From Malachius bipustulatus (taxonomy: Eukaryota > Arthropoda > Insecta > Coleoptera > Melyridae): 64,000 nucleotides of DNA. The stretch covers positions 42,810,162 to 42,874,161 of the forward strand of contig OU342637.1 of assembly GCA_910589415.1 (NCBI GenBank), given 5' to 3'. Positions within the stretch are counted from its first letter, which is position 1. The number at the start of each line of letters is the position of its first letter. A program made the position numbers and the translations under genes. Below the pieces are notes generated by a model that saw nothing but the letters and a program-made list of their open reading frames with translations, was not told where the DNA came from and did not search any database. Of the stretch, positions 20,299-32,619 are shown in pieces.

Positions 20299-21867
20299 TG
20301 GGACTGCGCCTGTCTCCATAGTAGGCTGTTTTCGGGAGTTTGGAACGGTTGTCCCTCGCCGCTCGCCCCCTAAATCGTTTTTTGAAACTGTGGTAGAATT
20401 TGCATTCTCACCACACCTAGGACAGGATCGTTTAGAAACGTCCTTTAGACCACAACCAAAACAGAAAAACTTTCTGGGCTGAGTACATTCCATAAACGAA
20501 TGACCAGCACCATCACAATTCCAACACACCCATCGAGATTTAGATGACAAAAAATCTTCTTTAGGAGTTTTCGACTCCTTTTTCTTGGGTGGCTCTGTTA
20601 CTTCAATCACCTGTTCAGGCTTACGGTAAACCTTTTTGTTTATTGCCCAACTATTTGGTGTCGAATTGACAGCTATCTGCCTACAAAAATATTCTAACTG
20701 CTCAAACGACTCTATCTGCAAAAGACATAATTTACTATTCAAATCTGGAGATAAATTTCTCCTTACGATCTTGATTTGCTCTGCGGTGGACAATGGTACC
20801 AAAAGATGAGAAAATTTCATCCTAATCCTAGCCAAAAATGTAACCACACTTTCCCCACTAGTCTGCCTAAATGATCTAATTTCGGCTAATAAATCTTCAT
20901 CATAGTTCGGAGGGATAAACGTTGACCTCAAACGCCATTCTAATTCGTCCCATGTCCTAACCTGATGCTTAATATTCCTATACCAGGAAAGTGCTGGTTC
21001 TTTAAAAAGATCCACTGCGCAACTAAACACCTCATCTAAGGGAACTCCTCGAGCCTCGCTCAATTCCTTGACACGTTCTAAAAATTTCACGACCTCGCAA
21101 CCCTGTTCTTTCCCAGAAAATGTCAAATTCCACCTATGGACGGGAGTAGATACCTTATTCCTAACGCTAACCTGATTTACCCTTAAATTCTGCGGAATAT
21201 TTGAATAATCTGGCACTGAAAAAGGATTCGGACTACATAAGTTATCCTTAGGCAGCTTATCATTATAACTATCTGGCTCGGAAACTGTCAAAAAACTAAA
21301 ATCCCTAATAAAATCATCCCTAAAAGGGTTCGTTGCTGAAAGCAATTGTGAACTAGTACTCGTATTGGTTGAAATTGTTTCTACGATAGGACTGCTGTCT
21401 ACAGTCCATCAAGAATCGACCGGACTAGAGTTTCCAGCTGGCAACAATGGCAATGATGTGTTAACCTCAGAAAACTCCTTACTCAAAATCTCAAAATCGT
21501 GACGTATTTGATCTTTTGAAACGACCTCACTAGCACTACAGTCATTTAATCGCCCTATTCTCAGCTTCAAATGAACTATCCTAGACAATAATCTACTATA
21601 TAATGGAAAATTTTCCTCAATCGATTTAATTTTCCCTAACGACACTTCTATGTTATTAAGAGTTTGCCTACATGCCTCTAAATCTTCATCAAAATCTAAC
21701 GGTGAAACTGTTGGTACTACTACACCTGATCTTATTAACCTACTTAATTGGGTCCTACGCATGTTATTGTCCCATAGGGGCTCCTCGTTTCTCAACAAGA
21801 TCTCATACTTAATCTCCTCAACTCTCAAATGAGCTACTTCAAAGCTAGTCCCTAACTCTGAACTCAT
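20284..21867 (-). pseudogene. Gag with an internal stop (element B1)
   Basis: Gag is in one frame from the likely start at 21867 (MSSELGTSFE; an upstream Met at 21891 is possible) to a TAG at 20284-20286, broken by a TGA at 21409-21411 between SSPVDS and WTVDSS. The N-terminal part resembles gag A in its EEIKYEI region. The middle carries the capsid-like HRWNLTFSGKEQGCEVVKFL segment and FRQTSGESV. Near the C-terminus a canonical CCHC knuckle (CWNCDGAGHSFMEC) is followed by a Cys-only cluster (CFGCGLKDVSKRSC), as in A. The stop is also in copy 2 (38425-38427). Confidence 0.88.
20296..20302 (-). promoter_or_regulatory. Candidate -1 slippery site CCCAAAA at gag/pro junction (B1)
   Basis: The minus strand reads GTC CCA AAA ATT CCG AAA TAG in the gag frame. 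C CCA AAA fits the X XXY YYZ rule and lies 9 bases before the gag stop. The -1 frame stays open from here into the protease. The same site is at 37312-37318 in copy 2. It is a weaker consensus than the A element site. Confidence 0.5.
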
Positions 21868-22169
21868 CTTGACTAATATAAAGATACACAAATACTAAAA
21901 TTACAAAAAATACTCAAATAGAGAAACTTCAATTTGGAACGCACAATGTATAGGTACGTTATCAATTAATATTGCTCAAAATTGCAAAAATATTAGTAGT
22001 ATTATTTACCGTTGTTAATTAACCTTACTTATTACCACCAAATGTCGTTACTATAGGTACACACTATCATAAAAAATTCTGAATATCAACTAGAATAACC
22101 ACATAGGTACACATAATCCTAAAAAACTTTTCTCACAATACAATACCATTTAAAAACAAACTCCGTGCT

Positions 22170-23720
22170 GGTCACCGGTACCATTTGCAACCCTTCCTTC
22201 GCTCAATTTACAAATTTTAATCACTTATGCCAAAAAGAAAACAAAAAAAAAATGCGAGCGAAAGAAGGTGCCATTCCCTCTGACCCCGTTTGGGTACTTT
22301 CAAATTTGTTTGAACCCAAACAGGACAGAGGGTGTAAAAAAAAAAAATGAAACTACAAATTTGTTAACATGATCGTCTAAAAAAAATGATTCGAAATTTC
22401 AATAACTGACCTGCCCTACGTTGTGTCTTTTTAAATTATCAGGCCAAACAAATACTAAATAAAGCTCACATTAATAATAACAATTTATTGGACCTCTCCA
22501 ATTAAACAACATGAAATTTCCCAGCAATTGATGTATCGTATTGTGAGACAAATAATTAAAAACTAAGATTTTTCCTTTATCAACTACATACTAGAACAAT
22601 TCTCATAAAGAATAATAGTTATTAAAATAAAAAAATTCTTGATCTCATTAAGATCAACACATTATCTTCATTAGGTACCTGACAAAATTTACATTTTTAA
22701 TACTAATTAAATTGGCCAATTATTTTTCTTTTACAAAAAAAAAAACTTTAGCTTAAGATTAAACACTAAATTGAACAATATTCCACCCACTAGTTAAAAT
22801 TAAAAATATCAGGTAATTATCTCCCAATCATTAAAATAACAAAGCTCCCATCTTGATGAAATTGGTAACGCAATCTGGTGAATCTTCCTCTCTCTTTATT
22901 TAGAGACAAAATTCAATATAAAAAGCAATTAACAATGTACCTTGAACCTCCAAATCATTTCCTGATGAAAATTGAATGCAACGGAATCCAAAAACGAGAT
23001 GAACAGTGACGCCTGCTCCCTCTCTAATTGGCTACGTCAGACCATCGGCCCTGCTTTGTCTGGATAAACGCCATTACTTCAAAAAAAAATGCTTTTCTAC
23101 CAAATTCTTGAATACGGGATATTTCCTGACGGGGATCACCACCAGAACGTTTAGAAATGAAATGAAAGACTAAAGATTAGGTCTTATGAGAGATCCACCC
23201 CGAAAGAGGGATCCGAAAAATCGAATTCTAGAAATAGAACTAGAACTCGAAACGTAGAAACATAGAACTAGAAGTAGAGAATAAAAAGCCCTGAAATAAA
23301 ATAATTATAATTACTAATCTGAATCAACAAACCGCTAATTTATTATTACCGAGATGGACGCCATTATGTCCAGTCGAGCTTTTTTATTATTCATCCATGC
23401 ATGATCGACAGGCTCATCTTTCCTGTTTAGAAAATGACATAGAGAATTAGCTTTGCTAGATAGGACTAACACAACAACTTCATACCTGTGTTTTTTAACC
23501 ACACAACACGAAATAACCAACGAAATAACACCATTTCACTGAAACACCATCACTCAATGATATCCCAAACAACAAGAACCAACTCACTCGTTCAGTTCTC
23601 CTTCACCAAATAAAATCGATACAGTCCTCGTCCACCTTACTCCACTGCTCTGACGTTCAGTTCTTCTGACTGGCAGTTGACGGCTCGAGTTGACGGTCCC
23701 AATCACTCGATCTCGCTACA
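22170..23720 (-). repeat. Probable PBS and 5' LTR of element B1
   Basis: On the minus strand TGGTACCGGTGACC (22170-22183) sits where a PBS is expected, about 290 bp upstream of gag. Immediately beyond, plus-strand TGCAACCC at 22186 could be one LTR end and ...CTCGCTACA at 23720 the other, giving about 1535 bp, close to the 1558 bp of LTR A. The second LTR is lost, so the limits cannot be proved by comparison. The copy 2 equivalent is 39202-40737. Confidence 0.4.
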
Positions 23721-23747
23721 ATGCCTCAAAGTATAGAACCTGCGGAG

Positions 23748-24771
23748 TTATGTAATTGTAAAGTCAGGTTCTCTTATTTTTCTGTCAAACCAATCAACGT
23801 CAAGGTCATTTCTCGTTCTTCGTCAAACTCAATTCAAAAGGGTGGATCATTCTGATTGCTAATTGTTTATCGAACTGTTGGACTAGAATGTATGGGCCTT
23901 ATGTGAATCTAACTAACATTTTCGTCCTTGCCAGGGGAGCCATTTAAACAGCCAGCGGGTAGCATCCTAACCACTCGGACCTCGCATCTGGGGCTCCTCC
24001 AACTATAGGTGGGTAGCATCCTTCGCAGGACCTCATTACAGTGTCTATCTAACAAAACCCATTCTCATGGTTATCTTGAAGACCTAGATTTCTGTGATAA
24101 TGCCTTCTGTTTAAGATGATTCGCGCAAATGAGTCATGAATGAGGGTTCAATAGTTTTGGTGACAGTTGTCGAGACGATTGATCTACACTTTTCAGGCCA
24201 CCGTTGATTCTTTTCATTTCGGGATGCTGATCGAGGTTTTTCTTGGCCACGCTCTTTTTACTCGGGAGTCCCAGCGAGCGTATAGGCACTGCTAGGTTTC
24301 TCTTAGAATAAAGTAGGTGTTTTTAAAATGCATTTGTTTCACTAATCTCAAATCTCCCACCTTTTGCTTCATGTCTGTGTATAAAAGAACCAATAACAAG
24401 GTAAGAGGTTACTACGAACACAACGGATGGTCCAAACAGGTGAAAAACTAGACGAACACGAGCCAATATAATGTCACGAGCCAAGGTAAACGACGAATCA
24501 CAAAAACGTAAGTAAAGTAATGTGGCCATTTATTTGAAATCAGGGCGGGTTAATCTTTAAATTCAAACTTTCAAGAATTCAGGGCGGGGAAACCTCAAAT
24601 TCAAATCAAACATTAGAGCGGGGATCCAAACAGTCATTCATGACAGACCAGTTGATTTTTCAAACGTCAAAGGGGCTCTTCTTTTTCAGTCATTCAATTT
24701 AAGGGGGCCACATTACTGAATTTACTGCGCATGACGCAGGATTTCAGGATTTAAAGGTAGTTTACACTACA
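23748..24771 (+). mobile_element. Truncated 5' LTR of element C3
   Basis: The C LTR begins in mid-sequence at TATGTAATTG (equivalent to about 12839), joined directly to the right flank of B1 (..CTGCGGAG, 23747), and ends in ACTACA at 24771. This join is the inferred duplication junction. Confidence 0.88.
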
Positions 24772-26562
24772 GATTTGGCGCGTGTGCCCAGGATACACAG
24801 TACATGAAGCATTGTGGAGGTTTGAGATTATTTTAATGGTTTTCTTGTTCTTTTTGTTTGATTTTTTTTTCTCTCGTCGACGACAATTTTCTCTTTGGTA
24901 TTTTTTTTTTCTCTTCAACACTTCTCTGTGGTATTTTTTTTTTCTTCAACCTCGAAACACACATTTTCGAGACAAGCGTTCAGTTCAAAAGTTGCAATTC
25001 AAGGTGTCACCGTTCTTCAGACACATTCAAAGCAATCGTTAAAATCAAGAAAGCTGAAAAACAAGGACGCAGTCCTTCCGACAAAACAGGCGCAGCGATT
25101 CAGGTCAGGAGCAAGGTGCGTCACACACGATCAGGTAGTCACAGGTTAATTCAGCTCAGGGGCGCAGGGCCCCACCCACAAGTCACAGGTAAATTCAGGT
25201 CAGGAGCGCAGAGACACAGTCGACACACGACCACACAAAACACCCACGGGGACACCACGCAGAGGGCGGGGGGGGGAGATACATTAGAAACACCCACAGG
25301 GCCACGTGAAGCAGGGGCGGGGGGATACATTAGAAAACACCCACAGGGCCACATGAAGCAGGGGCGGGGGACACGCAGAAACACCCACAGAGCGACATGA
25401 AGCAGGGGCGGAGGGGACACGAAAACACCCAGGGGACAACTCACAACGGAAACACAATAACACACACCCAAAACACTCACGGGGGCATCCACGCACACAT
25501 TCAAAACACACAGGGAGGTTCACGACAGGAACATCAACACTCGCACACACACACGAGACACTTAGGGGGTCCTTCAAGTAGGGGCGCGCACACACCAAAC
25601 ACTCAGGGGGCCGTTCCAAGTAGGAACGCACCCTTGCGAAACACCCAAAAGACATCTGAAGTAGGGGCGAAATCCTCCACTCGTCCAAAAAAAACGGACG
25701 ACATTTCAGAGCAGGGGCGAAGACGTTCGCACTTGACCGAATCAAATTAGGGGTAACCAAACGACACACACATACATTATTATTATTATTATTATTTCTT
25801 GTTTGAATGTCGATACTGCTGTGTATATTTTGGTTCGCAGGTTTATACGAATTTGGAAACGACTGGATCAGTGGAGTCAGACGTAGGAGGCGTGGGACCA
25901 ACCCAGAGGACAGCGGAACCAATCAAAGCCATGAAAGGGAAGCCGTGGCAGCCAAGGATGGTTCTATCCGTGGCCCGTTGCAACCATTCAGGATCACCCG
26001 TTGGAATGGAGGGCTGGCTGCGCTGGAGGCGACGTACGAGTTCTGACTGCGCTGGAGGAGACGGTACGAGTTCTGGCTGGAGGAGACGGTACGAGTTCTG
26101 GCTGAGCTGGAGGCGACGGTACGAGTTCCGGCCGTGCTGGAGGCGACGATACAAGGACTGGCTGCGCTGGAGTCGATGATACGAGCTCAGGCTGCGCTGG
26201 AGGTGACGGTACGAGTTCTGGCCGTGCTGGAGGCGACGATACGAGGACTGGCTGCGTTGGAGTCGACGATACGAGCTCAGGCTGCGCTGGAGACAGCGAT
26301 ACAAGCTCGGTGTTGTCTTGACGAGCTACACAGTTGCCACCGAGGGACAAAATTTTTTTCTTCGATCGCCAGGATGTCGTTTGTTTCAATCAGTGCATCG
26401 ATCTAGGGTCAGTAATTTGATGAAACATTGTACACGACATGTGTCGTACTAGTTTTTAAGAGGAATAGGAATTGTTAGATTGCTTCGTTGACATTTGTAA
26501 ATAACCTGACGTGAAGATAGACTCGTTTCAATGCTTTTCACTCACTATCTTCAAGGGGCGTC
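24772..26562 (+). mobile_element. Internal region of element C3
   Basis: The third plus-strand copy of the non-coding C internal region, with PBS-like TGGCGCG at 24776, the 46-bp and 30-bp arrays, and an end before TGAAGTG at 26563. It differs from C1 and C2 mostly in homopolymer lengths, which shift all ORFs, further evidence that they are not genes. Confidence 0.85.
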
Positions 26563-28695
26563 TGAAGTGACCCAGTTTGCCTTTACAAATGTCAACAATA
26601 CGCATGTTAAAATCGAAAACGTAGAGTTTCTACCATTCACGGATATTCTGTGTATTCGATATGTCAGTTGTCAAGTTTTCAAACCTAGAAACGTCAGTTC
26701 TGTCTATGTCATTAAACCACATGACATCTTGCTTTCAAATTGATCTATGTAATTGTAAAGTTAGGTTCTCTCATTTTTCTGTGAAACCAATCAACGTCAA
26801 GGTCATTTCTCGTTCTTCGTCAAACTCAATTCAAAAGGGTGGATCATTCTGATTGCTAATTGTTTACCGAACTGTAGGACTAGAATGTATGGGCCTTATG
26901 TGAATCTAACTAACATTTTCGTCCTTGCCAGGGGAGCCATTTAAACAGCCAGCGGGTAGCATCCTAACCACTCGGACCTCGCATCTGGGGCTCCTCCAAC
27001 TATAGGTGGGTAGCATCCTTCGCAGGACCTCATTACAGTGTCTATCTAACAAAACCCATTCTCATGGTTATCTTGAAGACCTAGATTTCTGTGATAATGC
27101 CTTCTGTTTAAGATGATTCGCGCAAATGAGTCATGAATGAGGGTTCAATAGTTTTGGTGACAGTTGTCGAGACGATTGATCTACACTTTTCAGGCCACCG
27201 TTGATTCTTTTCATTTCGGGATGCTGATCGAGGTTTTTCTTGGCCACGCTCTTTTTACTCGGGAGTCCCAGCGAGCGTATAGGCACTGCTAGGTTTCTCT
27301 TAGAATAAAGTAGGTGTTTTTAAAATGCATTTGTTTCACTAATCTCAAATCTCCCACCTTTTGCTTCATGTCTGTGTATAAAAGAACCAATAACAAGGTA
27401 AGAGGTTACTACGAACACAACGGATGGTCCAAACAGGTGAAAAACTAGACGAACACGAGCCAATATAATGTCACGAGCCAAGGTAAACGACGAATCACAA
27501 AAACGTAAGTAAAGTAATGTGGCCATTACTTTGTTGTCAAGTTTTCAAACCTAGAAACGTCAGTTCTGTCTATGTCATTAAACCACATGTATCAGTTAGC
27601 GAGAAGTCAGAGAGACATGCTTGATTTAAATTTCCATTGTCTGCATTATTCAAATTAACCTAACCGTTTGTTACTTTTGAGAAACTTATACTTGAATTTT
27701 AGGTAATTATTATTTATCGAAATCTTGAACCAGCACATGCCTTTTTGATTATTATTATCATTATTATTATTATCAAGCACATTTCTCAAGAAACAATTTA
27801 TTTTGCAGTGATCACATTTTCTTTGTATTTTAAACTATTTTCTGCTCTCAACAATTTTATTTGCATTTTATTCATGAAACTATTTAAACGATCTTATTTT
27901 AATCACATCTCTCATACACGTGTGCATGGTTCTTATTAGAAATGGATTAACAAACTATAAAGGATTTCTTTCTCATATTTTATATTTTATGTATGACTAA
28001 TTTTATTGTGATTTTACGATCCACATGACTGCTCTATTTATTATTTTATTATTTATTTATTTATTATTTATTTATTTATTATATCGACAGTTGTCGAGAC
28101 GATTGATCTACACTTTTCAGGCCACCGTTGATTCTTTTCATTTCGGGATGCTGATCGAGGTTTTTCTTGGCCACGCTCTTTTTACTCGGGAGTCCCAGCG
28201 AGCGTATAGGCACTGCTAGGTTTCTCTTAGAATAAAGTAGGTGTTTTTAAAATGCATTTGTTTCACTAATCTCAAATCTCCCACTTTTTGCTTCATGTCT
28301 GTGTATAAAAGAACCAATAACAAGGTAAGAGGTTACTACGAACACAACGGATGGTCCAAACAGGTGAAAAACTAGACGAACACGAGCCAATATAATGTCA
28401 CGAGCCAAGGTAAACGACGAATCACAAAAACGTAAGTAAAGTAATGTGGTCATTTATTTGAAATCAGGGCGGGTTAATCTTTAAATTCAAACTTTCAAGA
28501 ATTCAGGGCGGGAAAACCTCAAATTCAAATCAAACATTAGAGCGGGGATCCAAACAGTCATTCATGACAGACCAGTTGATTTTTCAAACGTTAAAGGGGC
28601 TCTTCTTTTTCAGTCATTCAATTTAAGGGGGGCACATTACTGAATTTACTGCGCATGACGCAGGATCTCAGGATTTAAAGGTAGTTTACACTACA
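26563..28695 (+). mobile_element. Rearranged 3' LTR of element C3
   Basis: The LTR start (26563 to about 26722) jumps to the mid-LTR (TCTTGCTTTCAAATTG, then on to GTGGCCATT at about 27530). It then jumps back to a start-proximal piece (TTGTCAAGTTTTC to GCGAGAAGTCAG, 27535-27609) and forward again to AGAGACATGC at about 27610, ending ACTACA at 28695. From about 27611 on it matches 17310-18367 closely, including the (TTAT)n deletion. The order indicates at least two recombination events within LTR sequence. Confidence 0.8.
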
Positions 28696-30183
28696 AACTG
28701 AAGCAATCTGTCTCGAAAGTAAATCCGGTACTACCATGTCCTTTCCTGGACGATGGACTATCTTGAACTTGAAACAACTAAGCCTAACTGTCCAACGAGC
28801 GATACGACCCATGGGGTCTTTAATTCTGTACAGCCACTGTAAACTGGCATGATCAGTTACTACAGTGAATTCTGCGCCCTCAACATAACCTCTAAATTTC
28901 TCGATACCAAAGATAACTGCCAAACATTCTTTCTCCGTCGCCATGTACTTGGTTTCGGCCTTAGAAAGTTTTCTAGACGCATAAGCGATAGGATGTTCAA
29001 AGCCGTCTCGAAGCTGGTGTAATATTGCTCCAATGCCGACGTCACTTGCGTCCGTCTGGATAAAGAATGGCTTATCGAAATCCGGGCTAACAAGAATAGG
29101 ATTAGAGATCAATCTCTCCTTCAAATTACATAAGGCTGACTCGGCTGCTTCAGTCCAAACAATGGGGGCATTCTTTATTCGACCTTTAATGATCGAAGTG
29201 ATTGGTTCAGAAATGGTCGAAAAGTCTTTAATAAACTTCCTATACCATTGCAACACTCCCATTATCCTTCGAACCTCTGTAGTGTTTCGCGGAGATGGCA
29301 TTTCCGCTATAGCCTTGACCTTATCTGGGTCAGCTCTTAGCCCATTCCTATCTACTATGTAACCCAAAAATGTTAGGGAATCCCTACAAAATTGACATTT
29401 CGGAATATTCACCTTCAGACCAGCAGAAAACAAAATCTCAAAAACTTCATTCAACAACCTGACATGTTCATCAAAATCCTCAGAAACACAAACGATATCA
29501 TCAAGATACACAAAAACCTTATCTTCAAACTTTGGATCCATAAATAATCGGTCCATCAACCGCTGTTGTGTCTGTGCAGCATTGCACAGACCGAACGGCA
29601 TAACTACAAATTGAAAAAGACCTCTCCTTTGAACTTGGAAAGCTGTCTTTTGCTTCGATGTTTCTTCTAAAGGAATATTCCAGAAAGCCTTAGTAATATC
29701 GATGGAAGAAAGATATTTCTTACCACCTACCTTATTCAAAATATTATCAATTAATGGCAAGGGATAAGAATCCTTAACCGTTACCTGATTTAAACCTCTG
29801 CCATCAAAACATAACCTATATGTATCTGGTTCTGATTTTGGAACCATTAAAATTGGGGATGCCCATGCGGACATACTTTTCTCAATTACCCCAGACTCTA
29901 ACATAGCATCGATCTCCTTATGCAAAATTTTATTAAGCATCGGCGATAATGAATATTGCCTTTGCTTAACTGGTCTAGCCTCATCAGTGTCAATAAAATG
30001 AGAGATGATATTTGTTCTCCCTGGTGCTGTTGACGACAATGTCTCAAATCTAGTAATAACTTCAGACAACACCTTGCTCTGATCAGATGAAAGTTCGGCT
30101 AGAAAAGTGTTAGAATCTGCCTTGGAAGAAGTTGATGCCTCAATTTGTCCTACCTGATAAGACCTGTTCTTAAAATTTAAATC
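28675..30183 (-). pseudogene. Pol fragment: RT and RNase H (element B2, left part)
   Basis: The second copy of the B pol segment has the same motifs as 18347-20023 (SSID, YLDD, QTDASD, VVTDHASL) and the same C-LTR truncation after VVPDLLSRQ. A few residues differ (for example QRRGL for QGRDL and VSEDF for VPEDF). Its N-terminal side is cut at 30183 by insertion of a C element; the rest of the gene resumes at 36868. Codons between the RT start and the QVGQIEAST region remain here, while the LGADFC region is on the far side. Confidence 0.92.
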
Positions 30184-32619
30184 TGTAGTGTAAACTACCT
30201 TTAAAAATTGAGATCCTGCGTCATGCGCAGTTACTTCAGTAATGTGGCCCCCTTAAATTGAATGACTGAAAAAGAAGAACCCCTTTGACGTTTGAAATGT
30301 GAACTTGTCTGTCATGAATGACTGTTCGGATCCCCGCTCAAATGTTTGATTTGAATTTGAGGTTTTCCCGCCCTGAATTCTTGAATGTTTGAATTTAAAG
30401 ATTAACCCGCCCTGATTTCAAATAAATGGCAGACATTACTAACTTACGTTTGTGGTCGTTGTTTACCTTGGCTCGTGTTTTACCTTTTGGCTCGTGTTCA
30501 TCTACCTTGGCTCGTGTTCGTCTAGTTTTTCTGCTTGTTTGGACCATTCGTTGTGTACGTAGTAACCTCTTACCTTGTTTTTGGATCTTTTATACACAGA
30601 CATGAAGCAAAAGGTGGGAGATTTGAGATTAGTGAAAAAAAATGCATTTTAAAAACACCTACTTTATTCTAAGAGAAACCTAGCAGTGCCTATACGCTCG
30701 CTGGGACTCCCGAGTAAAAAGAGCGTGGCCAAGAAAAACCTCGATCAGCATCCCGAAGTGAAAAGAATCAACGGTGGCCTGAAAAGTGTAGATCAATCGT
30801 CTCGACAACCGTCACCAAACTAATTGAACCCTCTTTCATTCTGTCTCATTTGCGCGAATCATTTAAAACTGAAGCATTTTTACAGAAAGCTGGGATTGCC
30901 AGATTTCAACGAAAATGGGTTTAAGCATAATCCCTGAAAGCTGGGTGCCAGATTTTAGCAAAAATGGGTTTTGTTAGTAAAGACACTGTAATGGAGTCTG
31001 ATTAAGATACTTTCCACCTATAGTTGGAGGAGCCCCTGGTCCGGAGTCTGACTAAGATACTTTCCAGTGGCTGTTTGAATGGCTCCCCTGGCAAGGGCGA
31101 AAATGTTAGTTAGATTCACATAAGGCCCATACGTTCGCGGTTCAACAGTTCGGTAAACAATTAGCAATCAGAATGATCCACCCTTTTGAATTGAGTTTGA
31201 CGAAGAACGAGAAATGACCTTGACGTTGATTGGTTTCACAGAAAAATGAGAGAACCTAACTTTACAATTACATAGATCAATTTGAAAGCAAGATACACAA
31301 TAATCAATTGGACAGTTTCGTTGAATAAATAAGTTCATGAAATATAAGTAAATAATCAAAATAGTATAAGTTAAAAAAACAGCAATTAAATCAAAAATGT
31401 TCAGTAGACAATTTAAATAAGACATCAATTAAATAAGCGATCAAATAAATGGTTAAATAAACAGCATGAAAAATAAGAATAAAGAACGAACATGTGACCA
31501 GAGACAAATAGCATGACAAAACATAATTAGGTACATGGTTATAAAATGGGGAACGGCAGCAATTGATGGTGAAAACATATACGATAAAAATGAGGTGCGT
31601 CGACCTAATATTATTCTGGAGATACAACAAAATGGTTGGTTCGATAAATGGTCTAGTTACGTTCGCAGTAAATAATCATAAAGCAAAAAGTAGAAGGATT
31701 AAATAAACATTTTGACACACACAGGTTAATAAATGCAGGCATGAATTGTAAAAACAAATAAATAGAACAGTCATGTGGATTGCAAAATAATGATAAAATA
31801 TAAAAGGTGTGCCCCTAGCATGTTTAGAATGATACAACAATATAAAATATGAGAAAGAAATCCTTTATAGTTTGTTAATCCACTTCTAATAAAAACCATG
31901 CACGTGTGAGAAAAATGATTAAAATAAGATCGTTAAAAAAATAACCCTTCGTAGGTACCTATCTACCTACAGGGATGGAAGTTAGATTATTCAATAAACT
32001 TTACTTTAAACCAATTTAGAATTAACCCTTATTTTATAAATTATCCCTTAATCAAAACTCATTATTTAGAAGAGGTGAAATGAATTAATTTAAACAAAAT
32101 CAGCTGAATGAACTGTAGGTAGTGTAGGTAAAAATAAAGCATGGCATTTAAAACGTGATGAGGTTCAACCCTATTGTATTGTAAGAATAACAATTTTTGC
32201 TTTTAGATCTGGAGGTTCAAATTAATTAATTTACTTACGGTAGATAGGTAGGTACTACGAAGGATAATGATTAAACAGACAGAACCAATTAAAACAATAA
32301 GTAGTTGTATGCAAAATGGAAATATGATTTCAATAACACGTGACTACTTACTTACAAACAAGAAATAAATACAGACCTTTGTTTTCTTTCGGAAAATGAC
32401 ACCGACTGCTTCTCTCGACGACCGGGATAAAAGTGCCTTCAGGAATCCGTAACCCAACAAAAACGAGGCCTACTAAAATGACATCTGACGTTTTTAGGTT
32501 TGAAAGCTTGACGACTGACACATCGAATACACAGAATATCCGTGAATGGTAGAAACTCTACGTTTTCGATTTTAACATGCGTATTGTTGACATTTGTAAA
32601 GGAAATCTGGGTCACTTCA
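30184..32619 (-). repeat. LTR of C4 (3' LTR in element orientation)
   Basis: 2436 bp, plus-strand TGTAGTG...CACTTCA. It is a diverged subtype of the LTRs of C1-C3. It shares both ends, but the segment after AACGTCAG (reverse sense) and the region equivalent to 2850-3500 are replaced by other AT-rich sequence. It differs from 34432-36867 at about 30427 and 30594. Confidence 0.9.

Larger units (their letters stand above)
18368..23747 (-). mobile_element. Truncated Ty3/gypsy element, family B copy 1
   Basis: About 5.4 kb of a second Ty3/gypsy family, genes on minus: gag, protease, RT, RNase H, then an abrupt end at the C LTR. The integrase and 3' LTR are missing. The right side holds the leader and probable 5' LTR. 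Gag and pol each have one in-frame stop (21409-21411 TGA, 20024-20026 TAA), shared with copy 2. Copy 2 (28696-30183 plus 36868-40764) is about 99.7% identical by eye. Confidence 0.88.

Noticed and set aside
7419..21411. UGA recoding or readthrough, because three of the four premature stops in A and B are TGA
   Set aside because: The fourth is TAA, no readthrough context is evident, and at least one TGA replaces a conserved Trp codon. Simple point mutation is enough.
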